Positions 28,120 through 37,264 of a stretch of DNA of 64,000 nucleotides are shown here, in pieces. The position numbers and the translations under genes are program-made. Position 1 is the first letter of the stretch. The number at the start of each line of letters is the position of its first letter. This DNA is from Dyadobacter sp. CY312 (GTDB lineage Bacteria > Bacteroidota > Bacteroidia > Cytophagales > Spirosomataceae), in NCBI RefSeq assembly GCF_021390535.1, contig NZ_JAJUXG010000025.1, forward strand, positions 1-64,000. The letters run 5' to 3'. Under the pieces are notes generated by a model. The model saw nothing but the letters and a program-made list of their open reading frames with translations. It made no database searches and was not told where the DNA came from.

Positions 28120-29139
28120 ATGATTATGGAAGAGCTACTTACAGCTGAATGTTATCCATACTTTTTTTTGGATAACCCGGAAATCCTCATCAAGGATTCG
28201 CGACTGTTCTCCCGGCCCCGTGAGCTTAAACGGAAGGTGAGACAGACAAGTCAGCGGATCAGGGAAATGATTGCAAACGGCATTGGAAGCCAGCAGGTTA
28301 TTGATCAGAGCGTTGAGCTGATTACAGCAGAGCTTCGCCCGTCCAGGTTTGGCTATGTGTGTGCCTTGATTGCCAGCGAGTTTCCCAGGACATTTCTCAG
28401 GTGGGTCAAAATCGATGCGCTCGCAGATCAGGTACTGGATGTTCTCAGCGGTTGTGAGCCGGTTTTCAGCCTGCTTAAATTCAATGCTCTTGCCGCTGAG
28501 CAGCACGGCATTTACAGTACGGTAACAGCGTTTATCGGCCACTACCTGAAAAGGAAAAGAAGATTCGATCTGGCAAGACCAAAGCCGGCTGTTCTTACGG
28601 CCAAAGACCAGATTCAGATTACAGTTCCCGGCAAACCCACCGCTTTAACCCAGGCCGTCAGACCGGCAGAGACTGTGGAGAAGGTAGAAACCGGTAAGGC
28701 CAAAGCCGTCACTTACTACAAAAGTGAACTGCTGGAAAAGCCTGCTGCTGAAAGCCGGGCTGCGGCGGTGGCACATGTTCACAGGCCGGCAGCCCGGCGC
28801 GTTTCACAACCATTTAAAAAATCAGAAATTATGTCAGCTAAACAGTATCTAATCAATAAGGGCATCAATAAAAGTATTGTCTTTAAAGGACTTAAAGCCC
28901 AGTACATCGGCTATATGGCACTTGGGCTTTTGATAGACCTGCTGTTTTACGCGGTGCTTTATATGCTCAAAGTCAACACCTACATCACACTGCTGGCAAC
29001 CGCGTTACTGGGCGCTGGAATCGCTGCTGTGGTGTATCAGCTCAACGGCCGCTACGGTGAGCATGGACTTGTCAAGGCCTTGGCCAAAAGAAAGACTCCC
29101 CGCATTGTGCGCTCTTTTTCCAGAAGAATTTTCAGATAG
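28120..29139 (+). CDS. traF: TraF (DUF4133) fused to a long unknown N-terminal domain
   Basis: 339 residues from ATG 28120 (a GTG lies at 28105). Residues from about 238 to the end, MSAKQYLINKGINKSIVFKG then QYIGYMALGLLIDLLFYAVL and ITLLATALLGAGIAAVVYQL, are a whole TraF protein. TraF is normally about 100 residues with two membrane segments. The first about 150 residues are helical (RELKRKVRQTSQRIREMIAN, RPSRFGYVCALIASEFPRTF) and unrecognised; a Pro/Ala/Lys linker joins them. The ATG opening the TraF part (28831) could also serve as an internal start, so both fused and free TraF may exist. It lies between traE and traG as expected. Confidence 0.8.
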   Translation: MIMEELLTAECYPYFFLDNPEILIKDSRLFSRPRELKRKVRQTSQRIREMIANGIGSQQVIDQSVELITAELRPSRFGYVCALIASEFPRTFLRWVKIDALADQVLDVLSGCEPVFSLLKFNALAAEQHGIYSTVTAFIGHYLKRKRRFDLARPKPAVLTAKDQIQITVPGKPTALTQAVRPAETVEKVETGKAKAVTYYKSELLEKPAAESRAAAVAHVHRPAARRVSQPFKKSEIMSAKQYLINKGINKSIVFKGLKAQYIGYMALGLLIDLLFYAVLYMLKVNTYITLLATALLGAGIAAVVYQLNGRYGEHGLVKALAKRKTPRIVRSFSRRIFR

Positions 29140-29191
29140 TAATTCACGGGCTATGCGTCCACGGGGCGTAAAGCCGATAACAGTTTTACAA

Positions 29192-32100
29192 ATGGAAAAA
29201 TTACTCGATGATCTGCTACCGATCCTGGAAGTTTCCCAGGGGTGCCTGCTCTCCAAACAAGGTGATGTGACCATGGGCTTTGAGCTTGATCTGCCGGAGA
29301 TTTTTACGCTTTCCGACCAGCAGTACGAGGGCTTTCACCAGGCTTGGGTCAAGGCCCTGAAAATGCTTCCGGTGGGCAGTGTTTTTCACAAGCAGGACTA
29401 TTTTCTTAAAAGCGGCTTCAAGCCGGACTTCTCCGGGGATGACGCCAGTTTTCTCTCCCATAGTTCAGAGCGTTTTTTCAACGAGCGTCCGTTTCTGGAT
29501 CACCGGTGTTATGTTTTTATTACCAAAAAACCTTCCGACAGAAAGCTGTCAAGTTCGCTGTTCTGCAATCTGCTCAGGCCAAGTCTTTTTCCAAAGCAAA
29601 CCCTTGACGAGCAGGCCTTGCAGGAATTCCGCAGCAGTGTCGGTCAATTCAAAGGGATCATGGAAGATTCCGGCTTTGTCAACATGCGCCTGCTGGAAGA
29701 CGGTGAGCTGCTGAGCACGGCCGGCAGACAGGGGCTTTTGGAGCGGTATTTTTATCTGTCAGAGAACAGCTCATCGAAACTGCTTCGGGATATCTACTTT
29801 GAGAAAGGCATAAAAATAGGTGACCAGTACTGTCAGCTCTACGCGCTGGCCGACGCTGAGGATCTGCCCGGCAGCTGCAGCCCGGCGATACATTATGAGA
29901 AATACAGCAGCGACCGCAGCAAATTCAGTACCGGTTTTGCCAGTAGTTTGGGCCAGCTGCTGTCATGTAATCACATTTACAACCAGTTCATTTTTATCGA
30001 GGATGCCGACAAGACCTTAAAGCGGCTGGAAAGCAAAAGGCTCAGACTGCAGTCGCTTTCGACGCATGCGAGGGAAAACTACCTGGCACTTGAGGCGACC
30101 AACGAATTTTTAAATGAAGCCATCAAAGAGCAGCGCATGCCGGTAAAAGCCCACTTTAATCTGATGGTGTGGAGTGATGATCTTTCTGAGCTGAAAGAAA
30201 TCAAAAACATGACCACCTCGGCCCTTGCCCGGATGGATGCAAGCGCCAGACAGGAAATTGTAGGTGCTGCCCAGATTTACTGGGCAGGTATTCCGGGAAA
30301 CCAGGCAGATTTTCCCATGAATGAGACTTTTGACACCTTCACTGAGCAGGCGGCATGTTTTCTGAACCTGGAATCAAGCTACCGCAGCTCGGTCAGTCCG
30401 GTGGGCATCAGGCTCGGAGACCGCCTGACGGGAAGGCCCATGCATGTGGACATTTCCGATGAGCCGGTCCGGATGGGGATTTGCACCAACCGAAACAAAT
30501 TCATTCTGGGGCCTTCGGGCTCGGGTAAAAGTTTTTTTACCAATCACATGGTCAGAAGCTACTTTGAAACAGGGGCGCATATTGTGCTCGTTGACGTGGG
30601 TCACAGCTATAAAGGGCTTTGTGATATGGTAGGTGGTTATTATTTTACCTATGATGAAAAACAGCCCATCGAGTTCAATCCTTTTTACATTCCTGCCACA
30701 GAGAAGCTGGACACCGAAAAGAAGGAAAGTATCAAGACGCTGCTGCTATCGCTTTGGAAAAAGGATGATGAGACATCCCGCCGCAGCGAGTATGTGGCCC
30801 TCTCCAATGCGCTGACAATGTACTTTTTACATCTGGACAAAAACCCGGGGATATTTCCTTGCTTTAACAGCTTCTATGAGTTTTTAAAGACGGATTTTGC
30901 GCGCAGCATCGAAGCGGATAATGTGAAGGAAAAAGATTTTGACATTCACAATTTTCTCTATGTTCTGATGCCCTATTACCGGGGCGGTGAGTTTGATTAC
31001 CTTCTGAACGCGCGCAGGAACCTGGATCTTCTCCATCAGCGGTTTATTGTCTTTGAGCTGGATAATATCAAGGAGCATGTGATTTTGTTTCCGATTGTGA
31101 CCATTATCATCATGGAGCTTTTTATCAGCAAGATGCGCAAGCTGGAAGGGGTCAGAAAGGTGCTGCTGATCGAAGAGGCGTGGAAGGCCATTGCCAAAGA
31201 GGGTATGGCAGAGTACATCAAATATATCTGTGCGCCCGCAAAGGCTGCTTAATTGACTGTAAACGTGGCGGTTTACTAGGTAAGTGTTCTTTGAAAAACC
31301 TATCACCAACCAACTTATCTGAAAGGGAAACCGGACAGGGAGTGTAGCATGTTGGTAAAGGCCTAAGTCAACTAGTTATCATGTTGCAACTGAGGGTCGA
31401 GGTGAAATGATAGATATGAGGATAAAGCCCTGATTGGTTAAATGATAGTCCAAGCTGTACCCCTTTGAAACCCTGACGTAAGATAGCTAAAATCGTCAGG
31501 CCGTAATACTCTCTCTACTGAAGAGGTGTGGAAAGAGCAGGAACTTATTACGGAGCATTCATAATATATGAAAAAGGACGGAAGTCATATCCGACAATCT
31601 ATCGAGCCATGTCAATAAGTAAGTAAACGGGGATTGCCTAAATCAGAATGCCACTGCCGTGGCTATAGGGCTCAGGCTCTTGAATATCTGACAAGGCAAC
31701 GGAGCTTTCGTAGTAGTCCGAGCAGGGTAACGCCCTGTACATGGCGAAGGAAAGCAGCTAATAATTTTTAATACTGGCTAAGGAAAATGTGAGAGACATT
31801 ATGAGAGATCCTCAAAAAGTATTAAACAGTCTAACAGAGCACAGTAAGCGTTCAAGCTACAAGTTTGAAAGGCTCTACCGCATCCTGTTCAATGAAGAGA
31901 TGTTCTATATTGCCTGCCAACGCATTTATGCCAAACCGGGCAATATGACACCAGGCTCCGATGGTCAGACCATTGACGGGATGAGCCTGTCTCGGATTGA
32001 AAAACTGATTGCCTCATTGAAAGATGAAAGCTATCAGCCCCAACCGTCAAGAAGAGTGTATATTCCAAAGAAAAATGGGAAAAAATGTCCTCTGGGAATA

Positions 32101-34156
32101 CCAGCATTCAACGATAAGCTGGTGCAGGAAGTAACAAGGATGGTGCTGGAGGCTATTTATGAGGGCAGTTTTAATTACTGTTCCCACGGCTTCCGCCCGG
32201 ACCGAAGTTGCCACACTGCATTAGCCCAAGTTCAAAAGACATTCAGTGGAGCCAAATGGTTCATTGAAGGGGATATTAAGGGTTTCTTCGACAATATTAA
32301 TCATGAAGTATTGATCCAGGTCCTTAAAGAACGAATTGATGACGAAAGGTTTATCCGATTAATCAGAAAATTCCTGAATGCCGGCTACTTAGAAGATTGG
32401 GTATTCCATAAAACGTACAGTGGAACACCACAAGGAGGTATTGTCAGTCCAATTCTGGCAAATATCTACCTGGATAAACTGGACACGTATATCAATGAAT
32501 ATATTAAAAAATTTGACCAGGGAGAAAAACGGAAGGCGGAAAGAGCCAGTGAAGATTTTGCGAATGCAAGAAAGCGAAATGTGCGAAAACTCAAAAAAGT
32601 AACCGGTGAAAAAGAAAGAAAAGAGCTGATTCGAACAATCAGAGACGATGAGAAGAAAAGAGTACTTGTCCCCAGAGGCGAGGAGATGGATGAGAATTAC
32701 AAAAGACTAAAATATGTGAGATACGCAGATGACTTCCTTATTGGGATAATCGGTAGTAAAGCTGACGCCAAATTAATCAAAGAAGACATAAAAACCTTCC
32801 TCAATGATCAATTGGCACTGGAACTATTCGATGAAAAAACACTGATTACCCATACGGAAGATGCTGCGAAATTCCTCGGATACCAAGTTAGCGTACGCAA
32901 ATCCAACTTAACCAGAAGAGACAGGCAAGGCCGTCTGAGAAGATCTTATAACAAAAGGGTGTACCTAAAACTCACTACCGAAGTGATGCGGTCAAAATTG
33001 CTTGAATACGGCGCAATAGTCATGAAGACTGTTGATAACGTCGAGCGGTGGAAGCCCAGGGCAAGACCTGGTTTGATCTTTAACGATGACCTTGAAATCC
33101 TTGACCGATATAATCGTGAAATCAGAGGATTATACAATTACTATTCACTGGCCAATAATTGTTCCGAATTAAATCAATTCTGTCACATGATGAAGTTCAG
33201 TATGCTAAAAACCTTTGCGGGGAAATACAGAACACTCAAAACTAAAATCAGCAAAAAATACATCACAAACGGTGTGTTCACTGTAAAATATCAGTTGAAA
33301 TCAGGTGAAGAGAAATCGAGATACTTTTGGTTTACAGGGTTCAAGCGCAAGCAGATCCCTAATGTTGAGATGAGTTTGGATAATTTACCAAAATCCATAG
33401 GCGACGAAGGCCGGACCAGCCTTATAGATAGGTTGAAAGCGGCTAAATGCGAGCTATGTGGGGCACAGGATAATTTAGTGATGCATCACGTGCGTAAGCT
33501 AAAAGATCTTGAAGGTAAAGAAAGCTGGGAAAGGCATATGATTGCAAGGCGCCGGAAAACCGTTGCCGTCTGTCAAAGTTGCCACCGGTACATCCATCTT
33601 GGAAAAACAAAGACTGCGATTATTAGTGGAGAGCCGGATACGCGGGAACGTGTAAGTCCGGTTCGGGGGCGAGTATTTGGAAACCTAAGGCCGCAAGGCA
33701 GAAAGGCGCCTGATGCTTAGCCTACTCAAAACGGTCAGAAAATATTTTGGCGAGGCCATTGTGGTTACTCAGGAGGTGGAAGATATTATTTCTTCACCCA
33801 TTGTCAAACAGGCGATCATCAACAATTCTGACTGCAAGATCCTTTTGGACCAGAGTAAATACCAGAACAAATTCGACCAGATCCAGGAGCTTTTAGGGCT
33901 CACAGAGAAAGAAAAGGCGCTGGTATTATCGGTCAACAAAGCCAATGATCCGCTCAGAAAATACAAGGAAGTCTTCATTAGCCTGGGGGGTGTGCTCTCG
34001 AAGGTATACCGAACTGAGGTAAGCCCTGAGGAGTATCTGACCTACACCACCGAGCAGACCGAGAAGATGAAAGTGGGCGAGTACGCCAAAAGGTTCGGCA
34101 GTATCAAAAAAGGGATTGCTGCGCTGGCAGCAGAGCAAAACGCGGGAAAAGAATGA
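29192..34156 (+). CDS. traG: TraG conjugation ATPase, split by a group II intron
   Basis: VirB4-like ATPase. Exons 29192-31229 and 33726-34156 join to 822 residues, the usual TraG length. Start ATG 29192 gives MEKLLDDLLPILEV; an in-frame ATG at 29153 is also possible. The N-terminal domain has TMGFELDLPEIFTLSDQQYE and VFHKQDYF. Walker A GPSGSGKS is at 440-447 and Walker B VLLIEEAW has its first Glu at 661. The split codon is Phe680: exon 1 ends YIKYI plus T, exon 2 adds TC and then KTVRKYFGEAIVVTQEVEDI, matching the unbroken family motif. The stop overlaps the next ATG. Without splicing the protein stops eight codons into the intron, losing the last about 140 residues. Confidence 0.9.
31801..33720 (+). 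CDS. group II intron protein (RT-maturase-HNH), intact
   Basis: 639 residues from ATG 31801, the start matching intron 1's protein (a second in-frame ATG is at 31789). RT motifs: KKNGKKCPLGIPAFNDKLVQ, SHGFRPDRSCHTAL, WFIEGDIKGFFDNI, GTPQGGIVSPILANIYL, and YADD at about 308. The maturase X domain follows, then HNH: AAKCELCGAQDNLVMHHVRK, TVAVCQSCHRYIHLG. It reverse-transcribes and assists splicing of its intron, and may serve intron 1 as well. Oddly the frame does not stop after HNH but runs some 40 codons further across domains V and VI (GEPDTRERVSPVRGRVFGNL) to a TAG five bases before the 3' splice site. Confidence 0.88.
   Translation: MRDPQKVLNSLTEHSKRSSYKFERLYRILFNEEMFYIACQRIYAKPGNMTPGSDGQTIDGMSLSRIEKLIASLKDESYQPQPSRRVYIPKKNGKKCPLGIPAFNDKLVQEVTRMVLEAIYEGSFNYCSHGFRPDRSCHTALAQVQKTFSGAKWFIEGDIKGFFDNINHEVLIQVLKERIDDERFIRLIRKFLNAGYLEDWVFHKTYSGTPQGGIVSPILANIYLDKLDTYINEYIKKFDQGEKRKAERASEDFANARKRNVRKLKKVTGEKERKELIRTIRDDEKKRVLVPRGEEMDENYKRLKYVRYADDFLIGIIGSKADAKLIKEDIKTFLNDQLALELFDEKTLITHTEDAAKFLGYQVSVRKSNLTRRDRQGRLRRSYNKRVYLKLTTEVMRSKLLEYGAIVMKTVDNVERWKPRARPGLIFNDDLEILDRYNREIRGLYNYYSLANNCSELNQFCHMMKFSMLKTFAGKYRTLKTKISKKYITNGVFTVKYQLKSGEEKSRYFWFTGFKRKQIPNVEMSLDNLPKSIGDEGRTSLIDRLKAAKCELCGAQDNLVMHHVRKLKDLEGKESWERHMIARRRKTVAVCQSCHRYIHLGKTKTAIISGEPDTRERVSPVRGRVFGNLRPQGRKAPDA
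33631..33664 (+). ncRNA. group II intron 2 domain V
   Basis: A 34-base hairpin, GAGCCGGATACGCG, loop GGAA, then CGTGTAAGTCCGGTTC, with the AGC triad at its foot. It is translated in the intron protein's frame, which is unusual. Confidence 0.85.
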
Positions 34157-34833
34157 AAAAACAGATTATATTCTATTTGCTTGTTAGCCTGGCCGTGCTC
34201 ACCCCGGTCCAGAGCGTGCAGGCCGCAAATCCCTGGGCGGCCATTATCAAGGCTGCCATTAAAAGGGTAGTCAGAGCGGTTGATCTTCTCATACAAAGAA
34301 GACAGAACGCGGTTATCAAAGCCCAGAACGTGCAGAAAGCGATCGAGAATGCGATGTCCAAACTGCATCTGGATCAGATTACAGACTGGGTCAAAAAACA
34401 GCGGGATTTATACAAAGAATACTACGATGAGCTTAAAAAGGTCAAAGCCGTCATCTCTTATTATTTCCGCATCAAACAGATTGCAGAGAAACAGATTCAG
34501 ATTGTCGAGCAGTACCAAAAGGCCTGGAAGCTTTTTCAAAATGACAGACATTTCAGCTACGCAGAGCTTGTCTACATGCAAAGGGTATATGCGGGGATAC
34601 TTGAAGAAACGGCCACAAACGTGGATATGCTCTCGCTGGTGGTTACCGCTTTCTCGACGCAGATGAGCGATGCAAAAAGACTGGAAATGATCGGGCGGGC
34701 AGCTGAAAAAGTCGATAAGGTGCATGATGAGCTGGTCAGTTTTAACCGGCAAAATCAGATGCTGAGTCTTTCAAGGGCTAAAAGTGAGTTTGACGCAAAG
34801 GTGGTCAAAGAGCTGTATGGTATTGATCAGTAG
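34153..34833 (+). CDS. conjugation protein, TraI/TerB-like helical family, copy 1
   Basis: 226 residues; ATG overlaps the traG stop. Signal peptide IIFYLLVSLAVLTPVQSVQA, then an almost wholly helical protein (QKAIENAMSKLHLDQITDWV; KQRDLYKEYYDELKKVKAVI; YAELVYMQRVYAGILEETAT) ending YGIDQ. It shares its outline with the next two genes: helical periplasmic protein, an Ala/Leu-rich middle with a tyrosine-containing helix, and a DA/SDDERL-like segment (SDAKRLEMIGRAAEKVDKVH). In Bacteroidetes tra clusters this position, between G and J, is taken by TraI-type proteins. A VirB5-like role is a guess. Confidence 0.75.
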   Translation: MKKQIIFYLLVSLAVLTPVQSVQAANPWAAIIKAAIKRVVRAVDLLIQRRQNAVIKAQNVQKAIENAMSKLHLDQITDWVKKQRDLYKEYYDELKKVKAVISYYFRIKQIAEKQIQIVEQYQKAWKLFQNDRHFSYAELVYMQRVYAGILEETATNVDMLSLVVTAFSTQMSDAKRLEMIGRAAEKVDKVHDELVSFNRQNQMLSLSRAKSEFDAKVVKELYGIDQ

Positions 34834-34853
34834 CAACAAACCGGAAAGAAACT

Positions 34854-35495
34854 ATGAGAAAGATTGTAGTCCTGCTCGCTGTGACGCTGATAGCAAGCAG
34901 CAGCTTCGCGCAGCGGTTTGCGGAGTGGTTTCGCCAGAATAAAACACAGAAAGAGTATCTGATCGAGCAGATTGCGCATTTGAAACTGTATCTGGAGCTG
35001 ACCGAAAAAGGATATAATATAGCCAAAGAAGGCCTGACCACAATCGGTGATATCAAAAGAGGGGAGTTTAAACTTCATACCAATAGGTTTGATTCACTGC
35101 GGATTGTAAGTACAGCCATAGGCTCTGATCCCCGCCTGAAAAAGATCACAGATATGCACGGGCAGATCAATCAGATCTGCGGGCGGCTGGCCGGCGAGCT
35201 TGCCAGGGAAGGTTTTTTTAGTTCCGCCCAACTTGACTACTTCAAAAGCGTGCTGGACCTGGTCTATGATGATTGTCAGGGGATAATCTCCGCAATGTTT
35301 GACGTAATCCGAAATGGCAATACGGCCATGACAGATGATGAAAGGATTGCAAGGATCGATCTGCTTTGCAGCCAGATGCAGGATAACTACCTGTTTGCGC
35401 AAAGCTTCGCTGAGCAGACCGGGCTTCTGGCATCTCAGATCAAAAGTGAGAAAACAGCCATTGAAAACAGCCGCGCAATGCACGGCATAAAGTAA
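34854..35495 (+). CDS. conjugation protein, TraI/TerB-like helical family, copy 2
   Basis: 213 residues, 20 bases after copy 1. Signal peptide IVVLLAVTLIASSSFAQ. Core helices: IEQIAHLKLYLELTEKGYNI, then TIGDIKRGEFKLHTNRFDSL, FSSAQLDYFKSVLDLVYDDC and MTDDERIARIDLLCSQMQDN. Copy 3 has the same series at the same places (DLSKGNFKLHEAFLDGLLEV, SDDERLGLIDGIYQDMS), so the two are clear paralogues; copy 1 is more distant. The DDER..ID segment is why such proteins are sometimes labelled TerB-like; no tellurite role is implied. Likely periplasmic part of the transfer machine. Confidence 0.72.
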   Translation: MRKIVVLLAVTLIASSSFAQRFAEWFRQNKTQKEYLIEQIAHLKLYLELTEKGYNIAKEGLTTIGDIKRGEFKLHTNRFDSLRIVSTAIGSDPRLKKITDMHGQINQICGRLAGELAREGFFSSAQLDYFKSVLDLVYDDCQGIISAMFDVIRNGNTAMTDDERIARIDLLCSQMQDNYLFAQSFAEQTGLLASQIKSEKTAIENSRAMHGIK

Positions 35496-35502
35496 CCAGA
35501 AT

Positions 35503-36138
35503 ATGAAAAGAACATTTCTAAGTGTGCTGCTGCTGAGTCTTCTGGCCAGCACGGCATCCGTAAGAGCACAAACCGCAGAGGTCACCCAGCTGGTGCTTAA
35601 TATCGAAAAGCTCGATCAGCTTCGCAAGATCCTCCAGGAACTTAAAGACGGATATGAGATCCTATTTAAAGGATACAGCACCATCCGGGATCTTTCCAAA
35701 GGCAATTTTAAACTTCATGAAGCCTTTCTGGACGGGCTTCTGGAGGTCAGTCCGGCCGTGAAGAATTACAGCCGGGTGCAGGGCATCATCAGATGTCAGC
35801 TGGCAATCATCTCAGAATACAAAGCAGCTTACGAAAGACTCTCTTCGTCGGGCAGCTTCTCACAAAGCGAGCTGGATTATATCTCAGGTATTTACCATAG
35901 GCTGGCGGCTGAAAGTCTGAAAAACCTGGATGCGCTCACGATGGTTCTGACGGCCAGAAAGCTCAGGGCTTCCGATGATGAAAGACTTGGTCTGATCGAT
36001 GGTATTTATCAGGACATGAGTGATCAGCTCTCGTTTCTGCGGCACTTCAATTCCAATGCGGGCCTTCTTGCCTCGCAGCGCGGTGCCGAAAAGGCAGATG
36101 CCCAGACCACCAAAAAGCTCTACGATCTGCAACCTTAA
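35503..36138 (+). CDS. conjugation protein, TraI/TerB-like helical family, copy 3
   Basis: 211 residues, seven bases after copy 2. Signal peptide FLSVLLLSLLASTASVRAQ. It is helical throughout: VTQLVLNIEKLDQLRKILQE, YEILFKGYSTIRDLSKGNFK, SFSQSELDYISGIYHRLAAE, SDDERLGLIDGIYQDMSDQL, ending KKLYDLQP. Of the three copies it best matches the family I know from other Bacteroidetes conjugation clusters, where one or two copies stand before traJ. Probable secreted or periplasmic structural component; activity unknown. Confidence 0.75.
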   Translation: MKRTFLSVLLLSLLASTASVRAQTAEVTQLVLNIEKLDQLRKILQELKDGYEILFKGYSTIRDLSKGNFKLHEAFLDGLLEVSPAVKNYSRVQGIIRCQLAIISEYKAAYERLSSSGSFSQSELDYISGIYHRLAAESLKNLDALTMVLTARKLRASDDERLGLIDGIYQDMSDQLSFLRHFNSNAGLLASQRGAEKADAQTTKKLYDLQP

Positions 36139-36150
36139 AGTATTTTGACT

Positions 36151-37251
36151 GTGAAAAAAAACTTAATGATCACAGCCTGTGTGATCGCACTGGCACTATG
36201 GCCTTCGCTGGCCGGCGCACAAGGTTTTGAGCAGCAGATCAGGGGGCTGAACGGTGTGCTTGACGAGCTTTACAATCAGATGCTGCCTCTGTGCGCAAGG
36301 CTGATCAACACAGGCAGGGCCATCGCAGGATTTGGGGCGATCTTCTATATCGGCAGCCGCGTCTGGCGGCATATTGCAGCGGCAGAACCGGTCGATTTTT
36401 ATCCGCTGCTGCGCCCTTTTGTGCTTGGTTTTGCCATTCTGATCTTCCCGTCAGTGATCGCGATGATCAACGGGATACTCGCCCCTACGGTCCGGGGCAC
36501 TGCCGGTATGGTCAAAGACTCCGACAAGGCGATTGCTGTGCTTTTAAAGAAGAAAGAAGATGCGATCAAAAGCTCTGATTTCTGGCAGATGTATGTGGGC
36601 GATGATCAAAAAGGAAGCCGGGAGAAGTGGCTCAAATATACCTACGGCGATGATTACTCCGAAGGTTTTGGTGAAGGCATCAGCAATGACATCAAGTTTT
36701 ACATGGCCAAGCAGTCTTACAATTTCCGCAATTCGATCAAGGCAGCACTCTCGGAAGTACTCAGGGTGATCTTTGAATCCGCGGCACTTTGCATCAACAC
36801 GATGCGGACTTTTCAGTTGGTAGTCCTGGCCATTGTCGGCCCCCTGGTATTCGGAATCGCGGTCTTTGACGGGTTTGCGCACACGCTGACTGCATGGATT
36901 GCGCGCTACATCAATGTTTTTTTATGGCTTCCTGTGGCCAATATTTTCGGGGCCATCATCGGCAAGGTGCAGGAAAAGATGATTGCGCTCGATATCCGGC
37001 AGGTGCAGGGCAGCGGCGATACTTTTTTCAGCGCCCACGACAGCACATATCTGATCTTTCTGATAATCGGCATTGTGGGTTACTTTTCGGTCCCATCGGT
37101 GGCTGGTTACATCATACAGGCGGGTGGAAACAATGCGATGCTGACCAAAGTGACATCCCTTCTTGCGGCCACCGCCAGTGGGGTAGGTAACAGGGCCTTT
37201 CCGGATGGTGGCGGATTTGGTCGCTATCCGAAACCTGAAAAGAAATCTTAA
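36151..37251 (+). CDS. traJ: TraJ conjugation membrane protein
   Basis: About 366 residues from GTG 36151; ATG 36166 is an alternative start. Signal-like ITACVIALALWPSLAGAQ, then a periplasmic helix and a series of membrane segments (AIAGFGAIFYIGSRVW; LRPFVLGFAILIFPSVIAMI; FQLVVLAIVGPLVFGIAVF; INVFLWLPVANIFGAIIG; TYLIFLIIGIVGYFSVPSV). The ending AGYIIQAGGNNAMLTKVTSL and the LRPFVLGF and WLPVANIFG motifs are those of Bacteroidetes TraJ, a VirB6-like inner-membrane channel component. traK follows after 13 bases. Confidence 0.88.
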   Translation: MKKNLMITACVIALALWPSLAGAQGFEQQIRGLNGVLDELYNQMLPLCARLINTGRAIAGFGAIFYIGSRVWRHIAAAEPVDFYPLLRPFVLGFAILIFPSVIAMINGILAPTVRGTAGMVKDSDKAIAVLLKKKEDAIKSSDFWQMYVGDDQKGSREKWLKYTYGDDYSEGFGEGISNDIKFYMAKQSYNFRNSIKAALSEVLRVIFESAALCINTMRTFQLVVLAIVGPLVFGIAVFDGFAHTLTAWIARYINVFLWLPVANIFGAIIGKVQEKMIALDIRQVQGSGDTFFSAHDSTYLIFLIIGIVGYFSVPSVAGYIIQAGGNNAMLTKVTSLLAATASGVGNRAFPDGGGFGRYPKPEKKS

Positions 37252-37264
37252 AGCACAAACGATC

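Larger units (their letters stand above)
31230..33725 (+). mobile_element. group II intron 2 in traG
   Basis: 2496 bases, starting GTGCGCCCGCAAAGGC and ending CCTAC. It is clearly related to intron 1 along its whole length (for example the shared ACTTATCTGAAAGGGAAACC and TAGTAGTCCGAGCA segments) but not identical. The maturase is in domain IV and domain V is at 33631-33664. TTTGA at 31464-31468 complements TCAAA in its exon, again 12 to 8 bases upstream of the junction and at the same place in the ribozyme as in intron 1. Exon sequences at the two sites are unrelated, so the pair reached different targets. Its protein is open throughout. Confidence 0.9.

Noticed and set aside
34854..36138. 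Tellurite resistance genes
   Set aside because: The TerB-like DDER segment is a naming artefact; signal peptides and position inside the tra operon indicate conjugation proteins.
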